Source: PALSA-612 sp963711315 | GTDB lineage: Bacteria; Actinomycetota; Thermoleophilia; Gaiellales; Gaiellaceae | Length of the DNA stretch: 64,000 bases | NCBI GenBank assembly: GCA_963711315.1 | Contig: CAVQDQ010000003.1 | Coordinates: 124,001 to 188,000, forward strand | Direction: 5' to 3' | Part shown: positions 28,413 to 36,694 of the stretch, piece by piece | Layout: each line of letters starts with the position of its first letter | How positions within the stretch are numbered: position 1 is the stretch's first letter | Translations under genes and position numbers: made by a program | Notes under the pieces: model-generated | Told to the model about the DNA's origin: nothing | Databases searched by the model: none | The model's input: only the letters and a program-made list of their open reading frames with translations

Positions 28413-30348
28413 ATGCTGGGACGAGCCAAGCGACGTAAGGGGAAAGCCGTGCGACATCGTCGTCATGCCATGTGGAGTCCTCGTACTGCAGTGGGCTTGC
28501 TCGCCGTTGCGGCCATCGTCGCGGCGTTGATCGCTCCCCTGGCAACGACGTCGGGGCCGGCGGGAGCCGCCACGATCGACGGAGCACGGTCTCTCGCCGA
28601 CAAGGTTGACGTGCAGTTCAAGAAGCCCAAGGGCACTACCACCGACGTGCACCTCCTCGCGTGGAACGACTTCCACGGCAACCTCGAGGCCGGTGCCGGC
28701 CTCAACATCTACGGCCAGTTCGCTGGCGGGGCAGCCTGGCTCGCTCAGGCCGTGCACAACAAGCAGGCGCAGTACGGCGACAAACAGATCAGCCTCATCG
28801 CCGGCGACAACATCGGCGCCAGCCCGCTCGTCGACGGGCTCTTCTTCGGCGAGCCGTCCACGATCGTGACAAACCTGATGAATGCCGACTTCGCTTCGGT
28901 CGGCAACCACGAGTTCGACAAGGGGTCGGCCGAGCTGCTGCGCATCCAAAACGGCGGCTGCCGAGTCGACGTCGGTTGTACGGCGGCGCCCTATGCCCTG
29001 GTCGGTGGTGGCACAAGCAACACATATCCCGGTGCCGAGTTCCAATACCTGTCGGCCAAGTCGTCCGCAACGACAACGGACAGACACTGTTCCCGGCATT
29101 CGGGACCACGCGGATCAAGAGCGACAGTGGCAAGAAGTTCGAGATCGGCATCATCGGTGAGGTTCTGGAGGCGACCCCGACCATCGTCACACCCACGGGC
29201 GTGGCCGGCCTCACCTTCGAGGACGAGGCCGACGCTGCCAACCGCGCGGTGGAGCAACTGCAGCGCCAGCACGTGAACACGAGCGTGCTCGTCATCCACC
29301 AGGGGGGCTTCCAATCGGGGACGGCCACCCTCAACGGGTGCGCCGGGAACCTGGCCGGCAGCGACATCGCCGAGATCGCCACGCGGCTCGACCCGTCCAT
29401 CAAGGTCATCGTGTCCGCCCACACACACGCCGAATACCGATGCACCATCACTACTCCGGACGGCGTCACGCGTCTGATCACGAGCGCGTCGTCGTTCGGC
29501 CGCATCCTCACCGACATCACGCTGACCATCGACGACAAGACCGGCGAGCTGATCGCGGCCGGCGCGACGAACTCGATCGTGCGCAACTCGAGCAACCCGA
29601 GGAACTCGGCCGCCGACGTGCCGCTGCTCGACCTGCCCAAGGACCAGCGGGTCGCTGACGTGGTGCAGCAGTACGTCACCGCCTCGGCGCCCCTCGCCAA
29701 CCAGATCATCGGCAAGGTCAGCGCAGGACATCCTGAACAGCGCCAACGCCCTCGGCGAGATCCCGTCGGGTGACGTGATCGCCGACGCCCAACTCGTGGC
29801 CACACAACCGGTCAACCTGGGCGGCGCCCAGATCGCCTTCATGAACCCCGGCGGCATCCGCGGCGGGGCCACATTCGGCTTCCTCTTCACCCCATCGGGT
29901 ACCGAGGCGCCAGGCGAAGTCACCTATGGCGAAGCCTTCACCATCCAGCCGTTCGGCAACAGCCTCGTCACCAAGACGATGACCGGCGCCCAGATCCGGG
30001 ACCTGCTCGAGCAGCAGTTCCCAGGGTGTGGCGGCCAGACCACGAAGCGGATCCTCCAGATCTCGGCCGGCTTCTCCTACGAGCAGAACCCGGCCGGGGC
30101 CGACTGCGCAATCACGGATCGGGAACATCACGCTCAACGGTTCGGCCGTGCCCGACGACGGCACCAACTACCGCGTAACAATGAACAACTTCCTCGCCGG
30201 CGGTGGCGACGGATTCACGGTGTTCAACCAGGGCACGAATGCCCTCGGCGGTGCGCAGGACATCGACGCCCTCGTGGCGTACTTCGGCTCGTTCCTGCCT
30301 GGTGCCGTCCCGAACCCGCCGGTGAACCGCATCGTGCAGAAGCCATAG
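28413..30348 (+). CDS. secreted 5'-nucleotidase / metallophosphoesterase (UshA-like), three frameshifts
   Basis: The start is ATG 28413 or GTG 28449; the latter has GGGGAAA upstream. A signal peptide is followed by the metallophosphatase motifs LLAWNDFHGNLEAGAG, AGDNIGASPL and VGNHEFDKGS, with the His motif SAHTHAEYRC. The C-terminal 5'-nucleotidase domain (FMNPGGIRGG, YGEAFTIQPFGNSLV) binds the nucleotide. Frame changes occur near 29055, 29725 and 30112, and the protein ends at VNRIVQKP (30348). Joined length is about 640 residues. It likely scavenges phosphate or nucleosides outside the membrane. Confidence 0.8.
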
Positions 30349-30390
30349 TCGGAACGCGCTTGTCGCCTGCGGTCGAGCCCGTGCGCGGCA

Positions 30391-31080
30391 TCATTCGTAG
30401 GGTTCGTCCGGCTCGGGGATCGGGGTTACCGAAGTAGCGACGAGCCGAGGGTTGACCTCTGCACCGGGCTCGAAGGTGCCTTCCACTTCGACCCAGGTGT
30501 CGCGTGCCGGCGTCGGACCGTCCCAACCGACGAGGTGGGCGGTCGCCGCCAGCGCGTCAGCGGCGCAGCAGGCGATGGAGTAGCGGGCCACGAGGAAACC
30601 GTCGGGCTCGGCCGGCGCCACAAAGCCGACGAGGCGCACCGTGGCACCGTTGAAGCTGGCACCGTCCGTCCCCTCGAATGCACGCTGGTTGAACTCGAGC
30701 AGCGACATCTCATGAGGCCCCGCCTGCGGGTCGAGCGCGGCGTACACGCCGCCCCCGCTCCGCACGCTCACCGCCGACCCAGTGCGGTCGAGGGAGAAGG
30801 CGCCGAGGGCTCCAGGGGCGATCAGCAGCAGCGTCAGCACCGGGGCGAGGAGCAGCCACGCCACCCGCTCGCCCCCGTGCTCATGAGCGTTGTGATCGTC
30901 CTCGCCGTGCCGGTGACGCCACAGCACGATCACGCCGAGGAGGATGAGAAGCACACCGGCGATCGCGAGCCACATGCCCATGCCGGGCTGCACGTAGCGC
31001 CGGAAGGTGCCCCCGAGCGCGAGCCGGGTGAGGAGCACGCCGATGACGGCGGTGAGGGTAGCGCCCGCGTCGCTGCTCAA
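30391..31080 (-). CDS. TIGR03943/DUF1980 membrane protein (YcgQ-like)
   Basis: A 229-residue protein with helices at about residues 10-25, 34-55 and 75-95, a His/Asp-rich cytoplasmic loop (RHRHGEDDHNAHEHGG) and a C-terminal OB-like domain with YSIACCAADA. Family members always pair with a COG0701 permease, as here, where it follows with a four-base overlap. In Firmicutes the pair (ycgRQ) is in zinc-responsive operons, so metal handling is plausible. Confidence 0.8.
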   Translation of the reverse strand: MSSDAGATLTAVIGVLLTRLALGGTFRRYVQPGMGMWLAIAGVLLILLGVIVLWRHRHGEDDHNAHEHGGERVAWLLLAPVLTLLLIAPGALGAFSLDRTGSAVSVRSGGGVYAALDPQAGPHEMSLLEFNQRAFEGTDGASFNGATVRLVGFVAPAEPDGFLVARYSIACCAADALAATAHLVGWDGPTPARDTWVEVEGTFEPGAEVNPRLVATSVTPIPEPDEPYE

Positions 31081-32078
31081 AGCAGCAACGTCCCGACGAC
31101 TACCGCGGCGCCAACGGCCGCGCAGAAAGTGAGGGGCGCGAAGAACGACGTGAAGCGACTACCGAACGTTCCCGCCTGGAGGGCGACGAGTTTCACGTCC
31201 ACCATCGGGCCCACGACCATGAAGGCCAGCCGGGCGGTCAGCGAGAACTGCGTCAAGCTAGCGGCCACGAAGGCGTCGGCCTCGGAGCAAATGGCCAAAA
31301 CCACGGCCAGGCCGGCCAAGGCGAGGACACCCAACGCCCCGTGGCCCGCCACGCCGTCGAGAACGGAGCGCGGCACCAACGTCTGGAGCGATGCGGCGGC
31401 GGCAGCACCGATCACCAGGAAGCCGCCCGCGTGCAGAAAGTCGTGTTCGGCGGTCTCGATGAAGGTACCGAAGCGTGACCCCTCCTCGCGCTCGTTGCGC
31501 CGCGCTTTGGCGGTCCACTCGTCGCGTCCCTTGAAAATCCAGACGAAGCCGACCACGCAGGCGGCGATGAGGCTGGCGACCAAGCGGGCCACGACCATCT
31601 CCGGATGCCCTGGGAAGGCGACGGCCGTCGCCGCGAGCACCACCGGGTTCACCGCAGGCGCAGACAGTAGGAACGTCACCGCTGCGGCCGGTGCGACGCC
31701 GCGGGCGACCAGCCGGCCGGCGATCGGCACCGAGCCGCATTCGCAGCCGGGCAAGGCCACCCCGGCCGCCGCGGCGACCGGCACGGCGAGAGCGGGACGC
31801 GTGGGGAGCGCTCGGGCGAGCGCGGCCGGGGGCACGTAGGCGGCGATGGCGCCGCTGACCGCGACGCCGAGGACGAGGAACGGAAGGGCTTGGATGCAGA
31901 TAGCGACGAAGATCGTGGCCCAGCTCTGGAGGACGTCAGCATCCAGCGACCCGGCGACGAGCGGCCGGGCCAGCGCGGCGCACAACACAAGGCCCACGAG
32001 CAGTGGCAGGGCATATGCCCGCCCGGAAGTGGAGGACAGCTCGTTCGTATCGGTACCTGGCGCGACGGGCAACCCCAT
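31077..32078 (-). CDS. COG0701 (DUF318, YcgR/YraQ-like) permease
   Basis: The 333-residue membrane protein has about eight to ten helices with the family motifs LPGCECGSVPIAGRL and FLLSAPAVNPVV in the first half and the related ICSEADAFVAAS in the second half, giving the internal pseudo-repeat of this permease family. The Cys pair in GCECG is characteristic. Substrate is unknown. It is first gene of the pair with the TIGR03943 protein. I saw no clear Zur box in 32079-32231. Confidence 0.85.
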   Translation of the reverse strand: MGLPVAPGTDTNELSSTSGRAYALPLLVGLVLCAALARPLVAGSLDADVLQSWATIFVAICIQALPFLVLGVAVSGAIAAYVPPAALARALPTRPALAVPVAAAAGVALPGCECGSVPIAGRLVARGVAPAAAVTFLLSAPAVNPVVLAATAVAFPGHPEMVVARLVASLIAACVVGFVWIFKGRDEWTAKARRNEREEGSRFGTFIETAEHDFLHAGGFLVIGAAAAASLQTLVPRSVLDGVAGHGALGVLALAGLAVVLAICSEADAFVAASLTQFSLTARLAFMVVGPMVDVKLVALQAGTFGSRFTSFFAPLTFCAAVGAAVVVGTLLL

Positions 32079-32219
32079 GACCTTAGACGCGGCCGCGCGC
32101 TACCGACCAGGTACAGCCTCTCGCACCCCTCATTGGAGTCAATCCCGAGCGAGCCGCCAGGTACTTCCGGTAACTCGGCGATAGCATCCGGCCCTGGCGC
32201 CCTCTTGCTTTCGACGGGG

Positions 32220-32225
32220 TACCCT
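32220..32225 (+). promoter_or_regulatory. -10-like element of moaA (leaderless candidate)
   Basis: TACCCT ends six bases before GTG 32232, and there is no Shine-Dalgarno sequence in between. It is one of several such boxes in this window. Confidence 0.4.
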
Positions 32226-32231
32226 GAACCC

Positions 32232-33233
32232 GTGCCCCTGACCGACACATTTGGCCGCCCGCTGCGTGATCTCCGCATCTCCGTCACGGACCGCTGCAAC
32301 TTCCGCTGCGTGTACTGCATGCCGAAGGAGGTCTTCGGCCGCGACTACGAGTTCCTCGGCCGCGACGAGCTGCTGACGTTCGAGGAGATCGAGCGCATCG
32401 CACGCGTCTTCGTGGACGGCGGCGTGGAGAAGATCCGCATCACCGGCGGCGAGCCGCTCGTCCGGCGCGACCTGCCGGTGCTGGTGGAGAAGCTGGCCGC
32501 GCTCGGCGACGTCGACCTCACGCTGACGACAAACGGCGCGCTGCTGGCCCGCTCCGCGAACGATCTCGCCCGTGCCGGCCTCACTCGCGTAACGGTGAGC
32601 CTCGACTCGCTGGACGACGAGGTCTTTCGCGCAATGAACGACGTCGACTTCCAAGTCGACCGCGTGCTCGAGGGAATCGACGCGGCGGCGGCTGCGGGGC
32701 TCCCCGTCAAGGTCAACGTCGTGGTCAAGCGCGGGCTGAACGAGGGCTCGATCCTCGAGCTTGCCCGCCATTTCCACGACACCGGCCACACGCTGCGGTT
32801 CATCGAGTACATGGACGTCGGGCACACGAACGGCTGGCGCCTCGACGACGTCGTGCCCGCGGCGGAGATCATCTCGGCCATCGACGCAGAGCTGCCCGTG
32901 GAGGCCGTCGATCCGGCGTACCGCGGTGAAGTTGCGCAGCGCTACCGCTACGTGGACGGCGGCGGCGAGGTCGGTGTGATCGGTTCAGTCACACAGCCTT
33001 TCTGCGGCGACTGCACGCGCGCGCGGCTATCGGCGGACGGCCATCTCTACACATGTCTCTTCGCCGTGCGCGGGCACGACCTCCGAGAGCTCGTCCGAGG
33101 CGGCGCGTCCGACAAAGACCTCGCTGCCGCAATCGCCGGCATCTGGACCGTACGTCAAGACCGCTACTCCGAGCTCCGAACGGCTGAAACGGCTGATCTC
33201 CCGAAGGTGGAGATGTCCTTCATCGGCGGCTGA
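32232..33233 (+). CDS. moaA: GTP 3',8-cyclase MoaA
   Basis: MoaA is a radical-SAM enzyme that rearranges GTP to 3',8-cyclo-GTP, the first step of molybdenum cofactor synthesis. The 333-residue protein has the CxxxCxxC cluster motif in TDRCNFRCVYCMPKE, ITGGEPLVRRDL for SAM binding, the second-cluster cysteines (FCGDCTRARLSADGHLYTC) and the required C-terminal Gly-Gly (SFIGG). I chose GTG 32232 since upstream codons in the same open frame do not resemble the family. No other moa/moe gene is in the window. Confidence 0.96.
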   Translation: MPLTDTFGRPLRDLRISVTDRCNFRCVYCMPKEVFGRDYEFLGRDELLTFEEIERIARVFVDGGVEKIRITGGEPLVRRDLPVLVEKLAALGDVDLTLTTNGALLARSANDLARAGLTRVTVSLDSLDDEVFRAMNDVDFQVDRVLEGIDAAAAAGLPVKVNVVVKRGLNEGSILELARHFHDTGHTLRFIEYMDVGHTNGWRLDDVVPAAEIISAIDAELPVEAVDPAYRGEVAQRYRYVDGGGEVGVIGSVTQPFCGDCTRARLSADGHLYTCLFAVRGHDLRELVRGGASDKDLAAAIAGIWTVRQDRYSELRTAETADLPKVEMSFIGG

Positions 33234-33273
33234 CGGCCACAGCGCCGACAGGCACGTTAGAATCGGCCCTGCC

Positions 33274-33309
33274 GTGGCGGGAATGATTTTCGTAGGGCTG
33301 CCGACATGA
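33274..33309 (+). CDS. possible 11-codon upstream ORF of the PAP2 gene
   Basis: GTG 33274 opens VAGMIFVGLPT and stops at TGA 33307-33309, which overlaps the PAP2 start codon as ATGA. A TAGAAT hexamer (33258-33263) lies ten bases upstream. Translation of this mini-ORF could deliver ribosomes to the PAP2 start. It is short enough to be chance. Confidence 0.3.
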   Translation: MAGMIFVGLPT

Positions 33310-34067
33310 CCGGAGCTGTTGTCACGATCGGGAACCGTTACCTCCCGCGTGGGTGGCGGGACTTCGGCGTTCAGCTCGCGATCTGGTTCGGCTTCCTGCT
33401 CGCGTATCAGGTCGTCCGCGGCATCGCCGACCGGAATCCGGCGCGCGCGTTCGACAACGGCCTGTGGGTGATCGAGATCGAGCAGCGCGTCACCGGTCTC
33501 GTCGAGCTCTCGCTGCAGCAGATGATCCACTCCTCGGGGTTCCTCACGGCCGCGGTCTCATGGACGTACTGGAACTCCGAGTTCACCGTCGTCGGCGTGA
33601 CGCTGCTCTGGGTGTACCTCAGGCGCAACGACCACTTCTATCGCTTCCGCAACTGGGTTTTGCTCGCGAACGCGCTCGGTCTGATCGGCTACATGGTCGC
33701 ACCTACGGCCCCGCCACGGATGTTCCAGGCGTTCGGCTTCGACGACACGCTGCTCTCCTTCGGCACCCTGAACCATGGCAGCGGGCTCATCGAGCTGGCT
33801 TCGAACCCCTACGCCGCGATGCCCAGCCTCCACGCGGCGGATGCGCTGATCGTCGGAGTGAGCATGGCTCTCATCGTCAAGAGCCGGTGGCTGAAGGCTC
33901 TCTGGCTCGCCTGGCCTGCGTGGGTCTCGTTTGCGGTGATGGCCACGGCAAACCACTTCTGGCTCGACATCGCCGCGGGAATACTCGTGGCGCTCATCGC
34001 CGGTGCGATCCTCTACCGCCGTGAGCTGCGGCGAGCCTTCAGCCGAGGCGAGCCTCAGGTCGCATAG
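33306..34067 (+). CDS. PAP2-superfamily membrane phosphatase/transferase (PAP2_3 type)
   Basis: The 253-residue protein has about six helices and the PAP2 catalytic blocks in the form seen in Aur1/Ipt1-like proteins: PTAPPRMF, then MPSLHAADAL (catalytic His) and ANHFWLDIAAG (His/Asp). It removes or transfers a phosphate on a lipid at the membrane. Being immediately upstream of a CDP-alcohol phosphatidyltransferase and an inositol-3-phosphate synthase, it could dephosphorylate phosphatidylinositol phosphate; this is inference from position. Confidence 0.8.
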   Translation: MTGAVVTIGNRYLPRGWRDFGVQLAIWFGFLLAYQVVRGIADRNPARAFDNGLWVIEIEQRVTGLVELSLQQMIHSSGFLTAAVSWTYWNSEFTVVGVTLLWVYLRRNDHFYRFRNWVLLANALGLIGYMVAPTAPPRMFQAFGFDDTLLSFGTLNHGSGLIELASNPYAAMPSLHAADALIVGVSMALIVKSRWLKALWLAWPAWVSFAVMATANHFWLDIAAGILVALIAGAILYRRELRRAFSRGEPQVA

Positions 34068-34076
34068 AGTCGCCGC

Positions 34077-34751
34077 ATGGGTGACGCCACGCCCGGCGGC
34101 AAGCCGGACCCGCGCGTCGGCGAGCTGGACCGGGTCAAGCAGGAGTACACGAGGGCCGCGCGCGAGATCCTCGAGAAGTCGATGCGGGGCGTCGCGAAGA
34201 CGAAGCTCACCCCGGACATGCTCACGCTCGCAGGCGTCACGCTGTGCCTCGCGGGCGCGGTGCTCGTCGGCTTCGAGCAGCGGAACGAGTACCTGTACTT
34301 CTGGCTCGGCGGCGTCCTCTTCGTCGTGGGCTCGGTGGCCGACATCCTCGACGGCGCTCTCGCCCGCGCGGCCAGCAAGGGGACGGTCTTCGGCGCCTTC
34401 CTGGATTCGAGCTTCGACCGGGTCGGCGAGGCGGCCATGCTCGCCGCGATCGGACTGTCGTTCATGCACGACGGCAACGAGGTTGCACTCATGTTCGCGT
34501 TCGCCGCTGTCATCGGGTCGTTCCTCGTCAGCTACACGCGGGCCAAGGCCGAATCACTTGGGCTGCGCGCCGACGTCGGCTTCGGCTCGCGCGTCGAGCG
34601 CGTCGTACTCATCTCGATCGGCCTCGCCCTCGCCCCGTGGGGCCTGCTCCAGTGGCCGATCTATGCGCTCGCGGCGATCGCATGGCTGACCGTCGCCCAG
34701 CGCATCCTCTTCGTCCGCCGCCAGCTGCGCGAGATCGCGAGCCAGACCTAG
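34077..34751 (+). CDS. CDP-alcohol phosphatidyltransferase, probably phosphatidylinositol phosphate synthase
   Basis: The 224-residue membrane protein carries the family motif D-x2-DG-x2-AR-x8-G-x3-D-x3-D: DILDGALARAASKGTVFGAF followed by LDSSFDR. It condenses CDP-diacylglycerol with a polar alcohol phosphate. Two genes away from inositol-3-phosphate synthase, the likeliest acceptor is inositol phosphate, as in actinobacterial PgsA1/PIPS; phosphatidylglycerophosphate synthase is the alternative. TAGAGT (34065-34070) ends six bases before ATG 34077. Confidence 0.82.
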   Translation: MGDATPGGKPDPRVGELDRVKQEYTRAAREILEKSMRGVAKTKLTPDMLTLAGVTLCLAGAVLVGFEQRNEYLYFWLGGVLFVVGSVADILDGALARAASKGTVFGAFLDSSFDRVGEAAMLAAIGLSFMHDGNEVALMFAFAAVIGSFLVSYTRAKAESLGLRADVGFGSRVERVVLISIGLALAPWGLLQWPIYALAAIAWLTVAQRILFVRRQLREIASQT

Positions 34752-34823
34752 GCGACGACTTTTCGCGACGCGGGCTCGACGTTCGTGCGACCGTCAGACT
34801 CGGGCTCGCCGGTGTGTGTGTGG

Positions 34824-34854
34824 TAGAGTGATAGCACTTTGAGTGCTAGCACTC
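34824..34854 (+). promoter_or_regulatory. promoter and three overlapping TAGCACT half-sites at the inositol synthase start
   Basis: TAGAGT (34824-34829) is followed by TAGCACT (34832-34838), its inverse AGTGCTA (34842-34848) and TAGCACT again (34847-34853). The last two make a perfect 14-base palindrome, GAGTGCTAGCACTC (34841-34854). The sites cover the presumed transcription and translation start (TTG 34839). The gene's own product begins with ribbon-helix-helix repeats, so an autoregulatory operator is plausible. Confidence 0.5.
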
Positions 34855-36311
34855 CCAAGCGGAAGGGCATCCTCGTGAGGATGCCCTTCTCGTTGAAGCA
34901 GGCACTCGTGCGGGAGACAGCCCGCCGCGAGGCCAGTCTCAACGACGTCGCCGTCGGCATCCTTGCCGACGCGTTCGACGTTCCCTTCACGCCGTCAGGC
35001 CGCAAGAGCCCGCTGCCCGGCTCCAGCCCCGACGTGCTGCTCCGGGTTCCCGTAGACCTGAGGTTCGAGCTCGAGAAGGAGACGCAGCGAGAGGGCAGGA
35101 GCATGAACGACGTGATCCTCAACGCGCTCGCCGACGGGCTCTCAATCCCACGCACTCCCACACGAAAGGACACCATGTCTCAGACGAACGGCAAGGTGCG
35201 CGCCTCGGAGGACAAGGTGCGCGTCGCCATCATCGGCGTCGGCAACTGCGCCAACTCGCTGCTCCAGGGCGTCGAGTACTACAAGGACGCGTCGCCGGGG
35301 GACACCGTCCCCGGCCTCATGCACGTCGATCTCGGCGGCTACCACGTCTCCGACATCGAGTTCACGGCCGCGTTCGACGTCGTCAAGGGCAAGGTCGGCG
35401 TCGACCTCGCCGACGCGATGTGGGCGCACCCGAACGACACGATCAAGTTCGCCGACGTCAAGAAGACGGGCGTCACCGTTTCGCGCGGCATGACGCACGA
35501 CGGCATCGGCAAGTACCTGTCCGAGATCGTCGAGAAGGCGCCGGGCGACACCGACGACGTGGTCGGCATCCTCAAGGAGACCGGCACCGACGTCGTCGTC
35601 AATTACCTGCCCGTCGGCTCCGAGGCCGCGACGAAGTGGTACACGGAGCAGATCCTGGACGCCGGAGTGGCGATGGTGAACTGCATGCCGGTGTTCATCG
35701 CCAAGGGCGGCCACTTCACGAAGCGTTTCGAGCAGGCCGGCCTGCCGCTCATCGGCGACGACATCAAGTCACAGGTGGGCGCCACGATCTCGCACCGGGT
35801 GCTGACGACGCTCTTCCAGGACCGCGGCGTGCACCTCGACCGCACGATGCAGCTGAACGTCGGCGGCAACTCCGACTTCCTCAACATGCTGGAGCGCGAG
35901 CGCCTAGAGTCGAAGAAGATCTCGAAGACGAACGCCGTCACGTCGATGCTCGACTACGACATCGGCGCGGAGAATGTCCACGTCGGACCATCGGACTACG
36001 TGCCGTGGCTCAGCGACCGCAAGTGGGCCTACATCCGCATGGAGGGCACGTCCTTCGGCGACGTGCCGCTCAACATCGAGCTGAAGCTCGAGGTGTGGGA
36101 CTCGCCGAACTCGGCCGGCATCGTCATCGACGCCGTCCGCCTGGCGAAGCTCGCCCTGAACAACGGCATCGGCGGTCCGCTCGAGGCGCCGAGCTCGTAC
36201 CTCATGAAGTCGCCGCCGAAGCAGATCCGAGACGACGAGGCGCGCGAGCTCACCGAGCGCTTTATCAAGCAGAACGCGCGCACGAAGACGAGGGCCAGAG
36301 CGAAGGCGTAG
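34839..36311 (+). CDS. ino1: inositol-3-phosphate synthase with N-terminal tandem ribbon-helix-helix domains
   Basis: From residue 113 (Met at 35175) this is a prokaryotic myo-inositol-3-phosphate synthase: NAD site VRVAIIGVGNCANSLLQG, then MHVDLGGYHVSDIEF, DDIKSQVGATISHR, NVGGNSDFLNM and SNSAGIVIDAVRLAK-like WDSPNSAGIVIDAVR. It converts glucose 6-phosphate to inositol 3-phosphate. Uniquely, about 112 residues precede it in frame, with two Arc/HicB-like repeats: ILVRMPFSLKQALVRETAR...SLNDVAVGILADAF and VLLRVPVDLRFELEKETQ...SMNDVILNALADGL. The TTG 34839 start lies behind TAGAGT. Met 35175 has its own ribosome site (GAAAGGAC), so a short enzyme-only form could also be made. Family normal length is about 360; this ORF has 490 codons. 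Confidence 0.9.
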   Translation: MSASTPKRKGILVRMPFSLKQALVRETARREASLNDVAVGILADAFDVPFTPSGRKSPLPGSSPDVLLRVPVDLRFELEKETQREGRSMNDVILNALADGLSIPRTPTRKDTMSQTNGKVRASEDKVRVAIIGVGNCANSLLQGVEYYKDASPGDTVPGLMHVDLGGYHVSDIEFTAAFDVVKGKVGVDLADAMWAHPNDTIKFADVKKTGVTVSRGMTHDGIGKYLSEIVEKAPGDTDDVVGILKETGTDVVVNYLPVGSEAATKWYTEQILDAGVAMVNCMPVFIAKGGHFTKRFEQAGLPLIGDDIKSQVGATISHRVLTTLFQDRGVHLDRTMQLNVGGNSDFLNMLERERLESKKISKTNAVTSMLDYDIGAENVHVGPSDYVPWLSDRKWAYIRMEGTSFGDVPLNIELKLEVWDSPNSAGIVIDAVRLAKLALNNGIGGPLEAPSSYLMKSPPKQIRDDEARELTERFIKQNARTKTRARAKA

Positions 36312-36323
36312 TCAGCGAACGGG

Positions 36324-36682
36324 ATGAGCCGACCGCTACTCGTCTCCAGCATCTACCTGGTCTGCATGGCAGCGCTCATCTACGGGCTCTCGGAACGACA
36401 AGTGGCTACGGGAACGATGTGGCAAACACACTTGTCCTCATTTGGCTCGCTCTGCTCCACCTCGCGACCGGCGCCGGCGTAGCGCGATGGTGGGCCCTTG
36501 CGCTACCAGCCCTGGCAGTGCTTCTCGCCGTGCCGGCCGGCTACCCCGACTCCGGCCGCGGCGAGCCGTGGCCCATCTGGATGGGGCTTGCGCTCTGGTC
36601 TCCGGTGCTCGTGATCCTCATTGCAGCCGGCGTAGGGATCACGAGCGTCCGGTGGGACAGGAGGCACACCGCACGTAACTAG
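36324..36682 (+). CDS. small membrane protein, one frameshift
   Basis: ATG 36324 opens MSRPLLVSSIYLVCMAALIY, a membrane helix, then the frame changes near 36395 and continues with NTLVLIWLALLHLATGAGVA, LALPALAVLLAVPAG and LWSPVLVILIAAGVG, ending RRHTARN at 36682. Joined, it is about 118 residues with four helices. I do not recognise a family. It follows the inositol synthase after 12 bases. Confidence 0.5.
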
Positions 36683-36694
36683 ACTCGGAAACCG

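Noticed and set aside
34832..34854. CIRCE-like (HrcA) element, from the TAGCACTC/GAGTGCTA half-sites
   Set aside because: CIRCE is TTAGCACTC-N9-GAGTGCTAA. Here the half-sites are adjacent or overlapping and partly in reversed order, no heat-shock gene follows, and the heat-shock repressor in this window is HspR.
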